The notes: a model not told the origin generated them from the letters alone. Numbered from the stretch's first letter, positions 36,206 through 45,939 are shown. The stretch: 64,000 nucleotides of DNA from Ktedonobacteria bacterium brp13 (GCA_015099395.1 AP024096.1:3286001-3350000); one strand, 5' to 3'. Numbers and translations are program-made.

Positions 36206-38848
36206 ATGCAATTCACTGTACGGTCGCTTGGTGGAAAACTGATCCTGGTGGCTACTGCAATCCTCTTGCTCTGCCTGCTCCTCTTCTCTCTTACGGGTTG
36301 GGGCGTGCTCAGAATATATTCTGAGTATCAGGCCAGGAGAGATGCACACAGTCACCTTTTATTACTACAAGCAACCTATAATACGCAGACACAACACGTA
36401 ATACAGCAGTTACAACACATTACGCAACAACCACTGGTTACAGAGCAACTGGCGCAGCAAGCCAGTGTACAGGCTGACGACTCGCAAAATAGCAGTGCAC
36501 AGACGTCAACCGGAGCGCCTGGATCAACCGGGTCAACCTCTACGCTACAAGATCTATTAGAGCAGGCTACATTCAGTGCACATCTGTCTACGCTGGCACT
36601 CTTAGATATGCAGCGGCAAGGGATTGCGCATGGTGGTCGTAGCCTCATGTCATCATCACTCACACGGCTTGCCCCCCTCGTGAAACAGATCGCCCAGGGG
36701 AAGGGAGCATTCATTATTCAACCCTTCCAGCAGCCGACCACTACTGGCTCTGCTTCTGCAGGAGCCACAACATGGTCGCAGATGATCGCACTCCCTGTCA
36801 CACATGGACACCACGCGGTGCAAGGTATCCTCGTCGCAGTACAGCCGATCGATGCGCTCTTCGCACAGACATTAGCACAACAGAGTGGAAGTCCAGTCTC
36901 TCTCTGCCAGGGACAACAACTACTGACCTCCTCTGATCTCACGCTCACCCAGAGCTCACGGTCTGACAAACAGCAAAGTGCCAGTGACAACCAGATCTGC
37001 CAGGCCAGCAGTCCGACAATCATTACGACCACCGCACGGCTCATGGTGCAGGCACAGATGCTATCTCTCTCTACCCAGACCCAGCAAAGTATCCCAGGCG
37101 CAACACCACCCATTGGAGCAATGCTGACCATTGCAACCATGGAGCCACTCTCGCCCTTCACAAGCCATCCTCTTAGCCAGGCACTGATCCTGCTAGGCAC
37201 TGGTCTCACTATCTTTGCACTGGGGATCTTCCTCTACACCTTCTTTACCAGCATCCTCTTGATTCGGCCGCTACGCCGCCTGCAAGTACAGGCGCAGATG
37301 CTTGTCCAGGGCCAGGATATCAGTTCGCTCGACGTACCACGTACGCAGGAGCTCCAGATGCTCTCGCAGTCTTTCACCACGCTCACCGAGTCGCTCTACA
37401 GCGAGAGTCAGGTGCTGATAGAGCAGATGAGTAAGCTACTCATCATGAATGATGCCCTGATGTCGACGCTCAACCTGGAGCAGCTCTTAGGTGAGTTTGT
37501 CGTCCAGATCGGGCATATCATGCAGGTACAACATGTTGCACTCCTGCTCTATGGACGTGAGAGTACTGCCCCCTGGGCCGTTGCGCAATGGCAGGACCAG
37601 CAGGAGCAGTCAGCAAACAATGCCACCGTCTACATCGATCCCGACAACGATATCTCGATGGCAGCGACGAATAAAATGATGGCGATCCCGAAGCCGAGTA
37701 ATAAAACGAACGCTACAGAGCAGCCAGAGCAGATCGTTGAATCTGTCCATCGTATACAGCCAAAGGCCGCCTATAGCAATCGCGCTACACGCATCCCACG
37801 TGCCTCATTACGCGAGGTAGACCGTATCCTCTCCCGTATGGCAATACATCGGCACAAAATCGTCTGTGGTGAAGATATCAGCACCATTTATCAGCAACGT
37901 AAAGAGTACTGGGCACAGCTCGCCCTGGATGCCGGGTATCAATCAGCAATCACCGTCCCATTGCTCCTGCAAGATCAGGCGATTGGTGCGTTTATTCTCT
38001 ATGGAGAGCAAGCACATACAATCAGCAGCCGGGATACCTTTCTGCTGAGTACAGCGGCTCTTCAGACATCGATGGCGATCGAGAACGCATTACTCTTCGC
38101 GGAGGTCAAAAATCAAAATACCGCGCTTGAGCGAGCCAATCAGTTGAAATCACAATTTCTGGCGAATGTGACGCACGAATTGCGGACGCCGTTACATAGT
38201 ATTATTAGTTACGGTGCGTTTATCCTAGAGGGCTTTGTCGAGGGCTCGCTTACGGACGAGCAAGAAGAACATATCCAATTTATCGTTCGCAGTGCCGAAG
38301 AGCTTTCACAACTTGTTGATGATCTGCTCGACCTGTCGAAGATCGAGGCCGACCGGCTAGAGGTCAGACCAGAGCCGTTAGCGCTGGCTCCACGTCTGGA
38401 GCAGGTCGTCGAGCAACTCATGCCAATGGCCAATGAGAAAGAGCTTGCACTCAAACTAGAGATTGAGGATGATCTTCCCCAGGTGCTGGCTGACGGCCAT
38501 CGCTTGCGCCAGGTAGTGACCAACCTCGTCTCCAATGCGCTCAAGTTTACGGAGACGGGTGGCGTCACGATTCGCTGCTCTCAGCTCAAACAACAGGAGA
38601 TGCTGCGGATCGCCGTCAGTGATACGGGCATAGGAATCTCGCCTGCCGCGCTGGAATATATCTTTGAAGCATTCCGCCAGGCAGACGGTAGTACGACACG
38701 ACGTTTTGGAGGGACGGGGCTTGGTCTCGCCATCGCGCGCAAGCTTATCGAGTTGCAGGGTGGTGAGATCGCAGTAGAGAGTGTGCCGGGTGAAGGTTCT
38801 ACATTCTCGTTTTCGCTCCCCATCGCTCAGATAGGCATTATAGTGTAG
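36206..38848 (+). CDS. Membrane sensor histidine kinase with GAF domain
   Basis: The 880-residue protein has a first membrane segment (about 12-35), an external sensor of about 290 residues rich in Gln, Ser and Thr, and a second segment (about 325-350). HAMP (RPLRRLQVQAQMLVQGQDISSLD), GAF (about 420-625) and a HisKA dimerisation helix follow, with H657 in ANVTHELRTPLHS. The HATPase domain carries the N box LVSNALKF and G boxes DTGIGI and GGTGLGLAI. The partner response regulator begins 26 bp later. The sensor ligand is unknown. A GGAAGG precedes the ATG. Confidence 0.92.
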   Translation: MQFTVRSLGGKLILVATAILLLCLLLFSLTGWGVLRIYSEYQARRDAHSHLLLLQATYNTQTQHVIQQLQHITQQPLVTEQLAQQASVQADDSQNSSAQTSTGAPGSTGSTSTLQDLLEQATFSAHLSTLALLDMQRQGIAHGGRSLMSSSLTRLAPLVKQIAQGKGAFIIQPFQQPTTTGSASAGATTWSQMIALPVTHGHHAVQGILVAVQPIDALFAQTLAQQSGSPVSLCQGQQLLTSSDLTLTQSSRSDKQQSASDNQICQASSPTIITTTARLMVQAQMLSLSTQTQQSIPGATPPIGAMLTIATMEPLSPFTSHPLSQALILLGTGLTIFALGIFLYTFFTSILLIRPLRRLQVQAQMLVQGQDISSLDVPRTQELQMLSQSFTTLTESLYSESQVLIEQMSKLLIMNDALMSTLNLEQLLGEFVVQIGHIMQVQHVALLLYGRESTAPWAVAQWQDQQEQSANNATVYIDPDNDISMAATNKMMAIPKPSNKTNATEQPEQIVESVHRIQPKAAYSNRATRIPRASLREVDRILSRMAIHRHKIVCGEDISTIYQQRKEYWAQLALDAGYQSAITVPLLLQDQAIGAFILYGEQAHTISSRDTFLLSTAALQTSMAIENALLFAEVKNQNTALERANQLKSQFLANVTHELRTPLHSIISYGAFILEGFVEGSLTDEQEEHIQFIVRSAEELSQLVDDLLDLSKIEADRLEVRPEPLALAPRLEQVVEQLMPMANEKELALKLEIEDDLPQVLADGHRLRQVVTNLVSNALKFTETGGVTIRCSQLKQQEMLRIAVSDTGIGISPAALEYIFEAFRQADGSTTRRFGGTGLGLAIARKLIELQGGEIAVESVPGEGSTFSFSLPIAQIGIIV

Positions 38849-38873
38849 GCAACGGCCTTACGTGGGAGAAGAA

Positions 38874-39281
38874 ATGAATAGTTCACACCAACCAACACAC
38901 CAGGCAACCATTCTTGTCATAGAAAACGAAGTCTCAAATCGCATTCTGATCGAACGTGTCCTCTCGACGCGTGGCTACCACTGCATCTCAGCCTCCAATG
39001 GACGAGAAGCGCTAGAGATGCTGGATCACGAGCATGTAGACCTGATCTTAACCGATCTCTCTATGCCTGTGCTCGACGGTTATCGCACCACACAGCTTAT
39101 CCGCGCACGACCCGGCATGGAACAGGTGCCGATCGTCGCAGTCACCGCCTACGCGCTCAACGACGAAGGGGAGGCTGCACGCCATATCGGTTGTACGGAG
39201 TATCTGACGAAACCATTCAAGCCGCGTCAATTGCTGGAAGTCGTCGCACGTCTCCTTGGCTACACGCAAAACGCCGAGTAG
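38874..39281 (+). CDS. Single-domain response regulator
   Basis: The 135-residue protein is a lone receiver domain. The phospho-acceptor is D61 in LILTDLSMPVLDGY; the conserved T/S is in VAVTAY and the Lys in TKPFKP. There is no output domain, so it probably acts by protein contact or in a phosphorelay. A GTG at 38862 would extend the frame by four residues, but ATG at 38874 has GGGAGAAGAA directly before it. It follows the histidine kinase gene closely and is its likely target. Confidence 0.9.
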   Translation: MNSSHQPTHQATILVIENEVSNRILIERVLSTRGYHCISASNGREALEMLDHEHVDLILTDLSMPVLDGYRTTQLIRARPGMEQVPIVAVTAYALNDEGEAARHIGCTEYLTKPFKPRQLLEVVARLLGYTQNAE

Positions 39282-39502
39282 CTGGCGCGACCCATGCCCG
39301 ACTCCAAACTTGTATGACAACGCATGATGTGCCATACTGAAGTAAGATTCCCCAGAAGAGAACCTGGCTGATCAACGATCGGTCGGGTTATTTTACGGAT
39401 GATTCCAATGCTGTAAGGAGCGGTCGCCAGCCAATCTTTACATCTCTATTTCATCGTGCATATCATCCGCTAGCAATTGGACAAATTAAGAGGAGTGGGC
39501 TC

Positions 39503-39945
39503 GTCAGGAACCCTGTCCCCTAAACGGGACGGGCTTGTAGAGATGGGGTGGTTTCTGCCCGTCTTCTCTGCGAGCTTACCTGACCAGTCCCAGCCAGGAC
39601 TGTTCCTTGCATGCCCCTTGGGGCGGGAAACGGTTATCGGGCTACGATAGCGGCAATGTTCAAGAACGTACCAATGCGTGCATGCCAGCGCATTGCTCTA
39701 TAACTTCTGAGTTAACCAGGTCTACGAGGGTTAAGCCAGTGCTCAGGAGACGTGCAGACCGCTATCATCGACGAGGCACACATTACTTTGTGCGGAAAAG
39801 GGTGCCAGCCATCTCTGGCATTGAAGGACAGACCGCACTTCTGTTCTTCCCCCGCAAGGGGACGGCTTGAAACATTGTGCGTCTGCGGACGCCTTTCTTT
39901 CCTCCCATAGCCTGAAGGCGTATGGGTCCCCAGAAAGGATTTCTT
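39503..39945 (+). ncRNA. HEARO/omega-RNA mobile element, copy 3
   Basis: Identical in sequence to copies 1 and 4 as far as I compared them. It lies exactly between AAGAGGAGTGGGCTC and the ATGG that begins pepA. Without it, AGGAG would sit seven bases before the pepA start, an ideal ribosome-binding site. This is the clearest case that the element entered a pre-existing leader. With the element present, its own AGAAAGGA six bases before the ATG takes over. Confidence 0.68.
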
Positions 39946-41454
39946 ATGGAGATTAACCAGACAACACAGGACATTCAACAGGCACAGGGTGACGCCATCA
40001 TCATTGGTGCCGCAAAGAAAGAGGGAAGCATCACGCTCTCCCAGGCTGGTACAGCAGTCGAGAAGGCACTGGATGGCCTGATCAACGAGTGTTATACACA
40101 GGGCGAGTTCAAGGCCAACCTGGGTGAGATCTTAACCCTCCACTCAGCAGGCAAGCTAGCTGCCAAGCGCGTTATCGTTGTTGGACTGGGCAAACAGGAG
40201 GCCCTGACCTCGCAATCCATACGTCGTGCGACCGAGATCGCTAGCCGCCACCTACAAAAGACCGGTGCACAACATCTCATCCTGAGCACCGGCTTTGCTA
40301 CCGAGAGCGGTCACTTCGATGCCTTCCAGGAGGCCCAGGTCACGATCGAGGGCGCACTGCTCGGTCTCTACACGTTCCGCAAATACCAGAATAGCAGTAA
40401 AGAGGCCAATAAGGTCACAACCCTGACCCTGCTGACCACAGAAGAGCAGAAGAGTGACTTCGCGCATGCCAGCGAGCGTGGACAGATTCTGGCCGAGGCC
40501 TCCAACTTCACCCGTACGCTAATCAACGAGCCACCCAACGTCCTGTATCCTATCGAACTGGCAAATCGTGCCCAGGCGATGGCACAGGAGTTTGGCCTGG
40601 AATGTGAAATCTTCGAGGAAGAGAAGATCCGCGAACTGGGTATGGGCGGCGTCCTGGCCGTTACAAAGGGCAGCGTCAAACCACCCCGTTTCATTATCTT
40701 GCGCTACCATGGTGGGAAAGACGGCGAGAAAGATCTGGCCCTGGTCGGCAAAGGCATTACCTTTGATACCGGCGGCATCTCGATCAAACCAGCCGCTGGA
40801 ATGGATGCCATGAAAGGTGACATGGGCGGTGCCGCCACGGTACTGGGAGCAATGCAGGCGATCGCACGTCTGAAACCTGCGATCAACGTCTCAGCCTTTG
40901 TCCCCACCTGCGAGAATATGCCCGGCGGCAATTCTTACCTGCCCGGTGACATCGTGCGTATTCTAAACGGCAAGACCATTGAGATCGTCAATACAGATGC
41001 CGAGGGTCGCCTGATCCTGGCCGACGCACTCTCCTATGCCTCACAAGAAGGCCACACACGCATCCTCGACTTCGCGACCCTGACTGGTGCGATGGTCGTT
41101 GCCCTCGGCCACACCATGACCGGCATCTTCAGTAACGACGAACAACTGGCCGACGAGATCATCACCGCCGGTCGTGTAGCCGGAGAGAAATACTGGCCAA
41201 TGCCGTTGGATGAAGAGTATGCCGACTACATTAAGAGCGACATCGCCGACATCAAGCAGACCGGCGGACGCGCAGCCGGATCAGTGACCGCAGCGAAGAT
41301 CCTCGAAAACTTCGTCGGCAACGCCAAATGGACGCACCTGGATATCGCAGGTACCAGCGACTACGAGAGCGTCAAAGCTCACCAGGAAGTTGGCGGTACA
41401 GGCGTCGGAGTCCGTATGGTTGCAGCCCTCGCCGAACACTACGCCGGCCACTAA
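39946..41454 (+). CDS. pepA: Leucyl aminopeptidase (M17)
   Basis: Cytosolic two-metal aminopeptidase releasing N-terminal residues from peptides. The 502-residue protein has the smaller N-terminal macro-like domain and the M17 catalytic domain. That domain includes LVGKGITFDTGGISIKP, MKGDMGGAA, and the signature NTDAEGRLILADAL. The ATG lies at the junction with omega-RNA copy 3, which provides the ribosome-binding site; readings starting inside the element are rejected. Its stop codon TAA is the first three bases of a 76-bp repeat that also starts at the ferredoxin stop codon at 60104. Confidence 0.95.
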   Translation: MEINQTTQDIQQAQGDAIIIGAAKKEGSITLSQAGTAVEKALDGLINECYTQGEFKANLGEILTLHSAGKLAAKRVIVVGLGKQEALTSQSIRRATEIASRHLQKTGAQHLILSTGFATESGHFDAFQEAQVTIEGALLGLYTFRKYQNSSKEANKVTTLTLLTTEEQKSDFAHASERGQILAEASNFTRTLINEPPNVLYPIELANRAQAMAQEFGLECEIFEEEKIRELGMGGVLAVTKGSVKPPRFIILRYHGGKDGEKDLALVGKGITFDTGGISIKPAAGMDAMKGDMGGAATVLGAMQAIARLKPAINVSAFVPTCENMPGGNSYLPGDIVRILNGKTIEIVNTDAEGRLILADALSYASQEGHTRILDFATLTGAMVVALGHTMTGIFSNDEQLADEIITAGRVAGEKYWPMPLDEEYADYIKSDIADIKQTGGRAAGSVTAAKILENFVGNAKWTHLDIAGTSDYESVKAHQEVGGTGVGVRMVAALAEHYAGH

Positions 41455-41527
41455 GATCTTATTCCGAACACCAACGCGACTGGCGTCGCTAATGCTCGCA
41501 CACGCAAGTTTTCGGATCAGTAGTAAG
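41452..41527 (+). repeat. 76-bp stop-codon-anchored repeat, copy A
   Basis: Begins TAAGATCTTATTCCGAA, the TAA being the pepA stop codon, and differs from copy B at 60029-60104 at only three positions. It can fold into an outer stem (CCGAAAAC-like with GTTTTCGG) around an inner GCGAC/GTCGC hairpin. It may be a transcription or RNA-stability element, or a REP-like mobile repeat. Confidence 0.7.
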
Positions 41528-41536
41528 TATTCCGTA

Positions 41537-41560
41537 GGGGAGCGGCTTCCAGCCCTCCCC
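41537..41560. terminator. Hairpin after pepA
   Basis: GGGGAG with GGCT pairs with AGCC and CTCCCC around a 3-nt loop, with one bulged C. It is a strong hairpin but has no U-tract. The region from about 41600 to 41760 beyond it is very AT-rich and probably holds the promoter of the next gene. Confidence 0.5.
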
Positions 41561-41776
41561 GCACCCCTCTCCCTCTCTCCATCACCTTTTTAGCTACATG
41601 TTCGATTGGCTGTGTATGTTTTTTAGGGATATAGTAATAATATAGAGGATATTAGCATATATTATATAGGTGTATATTACATATTAAAAAATCAACGTAA
41701 TAGTAGTAAATTTCGGGAATCAATTGCATTTGCTACGGGCATTAGGTATAATCTTCCATAGTTGGAGGTTTACTGC

Positions 41777-44002
41777 ATGTCCGAGCTGACACTCTTTTTA
41801 CTGGGATCACCCTATATTGAACGCAATGGCGCTCGTATTACTGTCGATACGCGCAAAGCTATCGCGCTCCTTGCGTATCTCGCGATTACGGGTCAGCGCC
41901 AGCGACGTGATACGCTCGCGACCCTCCTCTGGCCCGATTATGATCAGCCGCATGCCCATGCAACCCTACGCCGTACGCTCTGGGCGCTCAATAAAGCACT
42001 GGATGGTGTCGGCTTGAAAATTGATCGTGAGGCCATCGAACTGGATCGCCAGCGCCACCTCTGGATCGATGTCGAGGCCTTTCATCATGCCATCGCTGAA
42101 TGCTCTACCCACGGACATAAACAGACACAGATCTGCGCCGCATGCCTGGAACCGCTACAACATGCTGTCAGCCTTTATCGTGCCGACTTTCTGGCTGGCT
42201 TCAATCTATCCGATAGCGCAAACTTTGATGATTGGCAGACCTTTCAGAGCGATAGCCTGCGCCGTTCGTATGCCTATGTGCTGGAACGCATCGCCCATTG
42301 CTATAGCGCCCAGGCTGATTTTGAGACAGCGATCACATACGCACGACAATGGCTGGCTATCGATCATCTCCACGAAGCGGCCCACCGCAGCTTGATGCAG
42401 TTCTATGCCTGGGCCGGACAGCGTGCAGCGGCACTGCACCAGTACGAAGAGTGCGTTCGATTGCTAGACCACGAACTCAACGTGGTACCCTTAGAGGTCA
42501 CCACGCAACTATATCTCACGCTCAAAGACAATCATGCGCCACTACCACCTACCCTGTTACAGACAGAGAGTATGCTCACGACCCTGCAACTTTCAGAAAG
42601 CGGCAGCCAGTACACGGCCCGCTATGTCAACACGAGCCTGGCAACACTGCACACAACGCAGTACAGGTATCCACTCCTCGGTCGGAAAGAGGAATGGCAA
42701 CTGCTACACAGCGCCTATAGCAAGATCGAGCAGAGTGGCATGCTGATCGTTATAGATGGCGAGGCGGGCATTGGAAAGACACGGCTGGCGCAAGAGTTGC
42801 TCAAGCACGTACAGCGGCAAGGCGGACTCACCATCACAGCTCGTAGCTATGAAGGCGAGAGCAACCTGGCCTATGGACTGATTACCAGCGGACTCCGCGC
42901 CGTACTCGCCCTCCACGCCACTACCGACAGAGCACTCTCCCACCTCCCCACTCACTGGCTCCAGGAGGTTGGTCGCTTACTACCAGAACTAACTCCACGT
43001 CACTCACTATCACCAGTAACACCGCTCCTGGAGCGTCCAGGCGCGCAGAACCACTTCTTTGAGGGCTTACGTCAGATGTTCCTCACCCTCTGTCAAATCT
43101 CAGCAGATCAACCACCCGGCTTCATTTTTTTTGACGATATTCAATGGGCGGACACCTCTTCAATCGACTTTCTCATCTACCTGCTACGTCGCCTCGATGA
43201 GCAACCACTCTGTATCGTGCTCACATGGCGCAGTCCTCATATCAGCCCACCGCATCGACTCTACCACCTGCTCAATGAGCTCAAGCATAACGGCCAGGCA
43301 CTGCACCTCTCACTGGCACGGCTGCGTCCCAGTAGCATCGAGCAGTTCGTCCAGCACCTCAATACAAGCTCTACAAACACTGCACCGTCGCCACAAGCAC
43401 GACAGATTCAACTCACAATCGCTAACACTACACTTGGGCAGCGTCTCTATCAGGAGACCGAAGGCTTACCACTCTTGCTGATCGAATACCTGAGCGAGAT
43501 TGCGGCAGGCAAACTGCACATCGAAGAGGAATACTGGCCACTACCCGCTGGCGTACGCACCGTGCTCTCCTTGCAACTCGTCGCACTACATGAAACGAGC
43601 CGCCAGATACTCAGCGTAGCAGCCGTCATCGGTCATTCGTTTGACTTTCATACGCTACACACAATCAGTAGCAATAGTGAGGAGGAGACGGTACTCGCTC
43701 TTGAAGAGTTACTAAACCAGGGGTTGATAGAGGAGATGGTGGAGATGGTGGGAATAGTGGAGATGGCAGAGCAGCGTGACTCTCTTGACCCGACACAGCC
43801 GCTAGAGACTCTATTGCTGTATGAATTTCGCTATGAAAAACTGCGCCATCTCCTCTATACAGAGATCAGTCAGACCCGTCGCCGCTTTCTGCATCGCCGC
43901 ATAGCAGAGACACTTCTTACGCGCGCGGAGATCCATGGCGAGCAGAGTATGCTCGCCGAACAGATCGCCTTTCATGCAAAGATGGCGCATACAAGCATGT
44001 AA
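41777..44002 (+). CDS. BTAD-containing ATPase regulator, C-terminally short
   Basis: The 741-residue protein starts with a short winged-helix-like region and a bacterial transcriptional activation domain (about 1-255, with LLAYLAITGQRQRRDTLATLLWPDYD and LLDHELNVVPLEVTTQLY). A STAND-type ATPase with Walker A GEAGIGKT follows, then FIFFDDIQWAD. Relatives usually continue with several hundred residues of TPR repeats. Here the frame stops after AEQIAFHAKMAHTSM, where the first repeat would begin, and the next gene comes in from the other strand 4 bp later. The protein may be truncated or naturally short. ATG at 41777 has GGAGG eight bases upstream. Confidence 0.75.
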   Translation: MSELTLFLLGSPYIERNGARITVDTRKAIALLAYLAITGQRQRRDTLATLLWPDYDQPHAHATLRRTLWALNKALDGVGLKIDREAIELDRQRHLWIDVEAFHHAIAECSTHGHKQTQICAACLEPLQHAVSLYRADFLAGFNLSDSANFDDWQTFQSDSLRRSYAYVLERIAHCYSAQADFETAITYARQWLAIDHLHEAAHRSLMQFYAWAGQRAAALHQYEECVRLLDHELNVVPLEVTTQLYLTLKDNHAPLPPTLLQTESMLTTLQLSESGSQYTARYVNTSLATLHTTQYRYPLLGRKEEWQLLHSAYSKIEQSGMLIVIDGEAGIGKTRLAQELLKHVQRQGGLTITARSYEGESNLAYGLITSGLRAVLALHATTDRALSHLPTHWLQEVGRLLPELTPRHSLSPVTPLLERPGAQNHFFEGLRQMFLTLCQISADQPPGFIFFDDIQWADTSSIDFLIYLLRRLDEQPLCIVLTWRSPHISPPHRLYHLLNELKHNGQALHLSLARLRPSSIEQFVQHLNTSSTNTAPSPQARQIQLTIANTTLGQRLYQETEGLPLLLIEYLSEIAAGKLHIEEEYWPLPAGVRTVLSLQLVALHETSRQILSVAAVIGHSFDFHTLHTISSNSEEETVLALEELLNQGLIEEMVEMVGIVEMAEQRDSLDPTQPLETLLLYEFRYEKLRHLLYTEISQTRRRFLHRRIAETLLTRAEIHGEQSMLAEQIAFHAKMAHTSM

Positions 44003-44006
44003 AGCG

Positions 44007-44744
44007 TTATGCGTTATTATGCGTATAGCGATTGCGGACCACAATATGGCTCTCACCATTCTGTCCCGAGATCTGCTTCACAGCCAGCGCCACCAGATTC
44101 TCCGCGTTCAGCGCGTTCCAATAGGTATCCAATACCGCATCAGCCTTGCCACTGCACGGCAGCAGCAGAGGATCGCCACTAAAGCTGGGCAGCGGATTGC
44201 CATCTCCACGATAGGTAGTCAGGCCGAACCCAAAGCCGCGCGGTGCACGAGCAGGTCGATACGTAAAACGATCCGTCCTGGTAGGATTAGCCTGGTTCGC
44301 CTTAAGAATGCTCAACGTCACCGCACCAGGATACGTATTCAGATCAAGCATCGCACTGATACGTGGTGTGTAATGTGGCGCATCCGGTTCCCGCTCCCGC
44401 TTCTCCAGCGCCAAATCAAAGCTACCGCCAGCCAGCAAGGCATCATAGATAGTACGCGTCTGATCACCATTGCTTACCAGATAGACATTCGGCAGTTCTA
44501 GCATCGCATCATAGATGAGCAGTTCCGGGTTATCCAACTTTGTCGCATCGATCGGCTCGGTACGCAACGTGTTGCCCGCCACGACAAACTTGCGGTTGCG
44601 GCTAGACGCACTGCGTCCCATGATCCAATAGATCATCAACCAGGCATCCTCGGCAGAAGAGCGGCCCACGACGAGGCCGCGACCAGGATAGGGATTTTTA
44701 TGTAAAGCCTCAAAATTTGCTTTTGCGATCGTACCAGCATCCAT
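44007..44744 (-). CDS. PurO-type IMP cyclohydrolase
   Basis: IMP cyclohydrolase closes the purine ring from FAICAR. The 245-residue protein resembles the archaeal PurO/IMP_cyclohyd family: KNPYPGRGLVVGRSS at the N-terminus, YWIMGRSASSRNRKFV, YDAMLELPNVYLVSNGDQT and the C-terminal YRGDGNPLPSF. It is not related to the MGS-like domain of PurH. It fits the missing activity of the stand-alone AICAR transformylase at 17944. AGGGGAAT precedes the ATG. The family assignment is from motif memory and should be confirmed by a profile search. Confidence 0.8.
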   Translation of the reverse strand: MDAGTIAKANFEALHKNPYPGRGLVVGRSSAEDAWLMIYWIMGRSASSRNRKFVVAGNTLRTEPIDATKLDNPELLIYDAMLELPNVYLVSNGDQTRTIYDALLAGGSFDLALEKREREPDAPHYTPRISAMLDLNTYPGAVTLSILKANQANPTRTDRFTYRPARAPRGFGFGLTTYRGDGNPLPSFSGDPLLLPCSGKADAVLDTYWNALNAENLVALAVKQISGQNGESHIVVRNRYTHNNA

Positions 44745-44966
44745 TATAATTCATTCCCCTCTTCTTATGCTGTCAGACTATAATAGCTGAACAAGCGTGT
44801 ATGGCCTATGCGCCACAGAACATTGCATGCTATATATAGCTATTTTACATCCAGGCTCGATATTTTCAGTATACGCTATAGCTGCGTTATATGTAAAATG
44901 TTTACCTCATCCTTTATGGATCTGTCCCCCCAGCATAGTATATATGGAGTAGCCGTCGAGAAGCCC

Positions 44967-45041
44967 TTGACAAATGATATTATGGTGGACTAATATCCTA
45001 GCTGCACACTAAGATATTAGCATACCCTAATATATTAGCTG
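44967..45041 (+). promoter_or_regulatory. Promoter with three repeated boxes before the ZIP gene
   Basis: TTGACA (44967-44972) and TAATAT (44991-44996) are spaced 18 bp apart, the best sigma-70 match in the window. Three related boxes follow: TAATATCCTAGCTG at 44991, AAGATATTAGCATA at 45011 and TAATATATTAGCTG at 45028. The first overlaps the -10. This arrangement suggests a repressor, possibly metal-responsive given the transporter downstream. Confidence 0.65.
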
Positions 45042-45068
45042 ACAACATGGAAGTGAAAGGAACACTGT

Positions 45069-45932
45069 ATGTCTACTGGAACAATTATTCTTCTCGGGGC
45101 TTTTGCTGGACTAACGATTTTTCTGGGATTGCCTCTGGTTTTTCTCAAACAACTCCCGCAGTCGTTCAAGATATTTTTTAATATGCTCGCAACTGGCATC
45201 CTTATTTTTTTATTCTTTGATGTCGTCAGTAAAGCCAGCGATCCCATCAATGCTGCCCTGGATACGGTACGGACGCAGCATACAGGCACAGGCATCTTCT
45301 CGCTGGATGTCTTCTTACTCATCCTCGGCGTGGGATTAGGCTCAGTAGGACTGGTCTATTTCAATCGCCTGGTCTTCGATCGGACGCGGACGCGCAAGCG
45401 CACCGTGGCACAGGCTGCGGGCGATGCATCTGCTTCTGTGATCTCGACTGGAGCCACAACGCTGGTCGAGAAAGCAGAACTTGCTCCTCGCACGCTTGCG
45501 CTCCTCATCGCCACCGGGATTGGTTTGCATAACTTCTCCGAAGGGCTGGTAATCGGCCAATCCGCCGCGACGGGAGCACTCCAACTGGCTATCGTCCTGA
45601 TTATTGGCTTTGGTCTGCACAATATGACCGAAGGCTTTGGCATTGCCGGTCCTTTAAGCGGTCAGACCGTTTCCTGGAAATTTCTTCTCCTCTTAGGCTT
45701 GATTGGTGGAGGCCCCACGTTTCTTGGAACAGTCGTAGGCATCATTTTCCATTCTCCGCAAGTGTTCATTCTCTTCCTCGCCTTAGCTGCAGGTGCGATT
45801 ATCTACGTCGTCACCGAACTGCTCGGCCAGGCGAAACGGTTCCGGGCACCGGAAATTGTGATGTGGGGCATACTGATCGGCTTTCTTCTCGGATATGCCA
45901 CCGATCTCATTGTCACCTACGGAGGCGCATAA
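45069..45932 (+). CDS. ZIP-family metal transporter
   Basis: ZIP proteins import divalent metals such as zinc, iron or manganese. The 287-residue product has about eight hydrophobic segments. It carries the two metal-site helices with HNFSEGLVIG and HNMTEGFGIAG, matching the HNxxEG pattern of the family, and a loop with Arg/Lys-rich sequence (DRTRTRKRT). AAAGGA precedes the ATG. The promoter upstream contains repeated boxes overlapping the -10, suggesting repression under some metal condition. Metal specificity cannot be read from the sequence. Confidence 0.88.
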   Translation: MSTGTIILLGAFAGLTIFLGLPLVFLKQLPQSFKIFFNMLATGILIFLFFDVVSKASDPINAALDTVRTQHTGTGIFSLDVFLLILGVGLGSVGLVYFNRLVFDRTRTRKRTVAQAAGDASASVISTGATTLVEKAELAPRTLALLIATGIGLHNFSEGLVIGQSAATGALQLAIVLIIGFGLHNMTEGFGIAGPLSGQTVSWKFLLLLGLIGGGPTFLGTVVGIIFHSPQVFILFLALAAGAIIYVVTELLGQAKRFRAPEIVMWGILIGFLLGYATDLIVTYGGA

Positions 45933-45939
45933 TTGGGGT

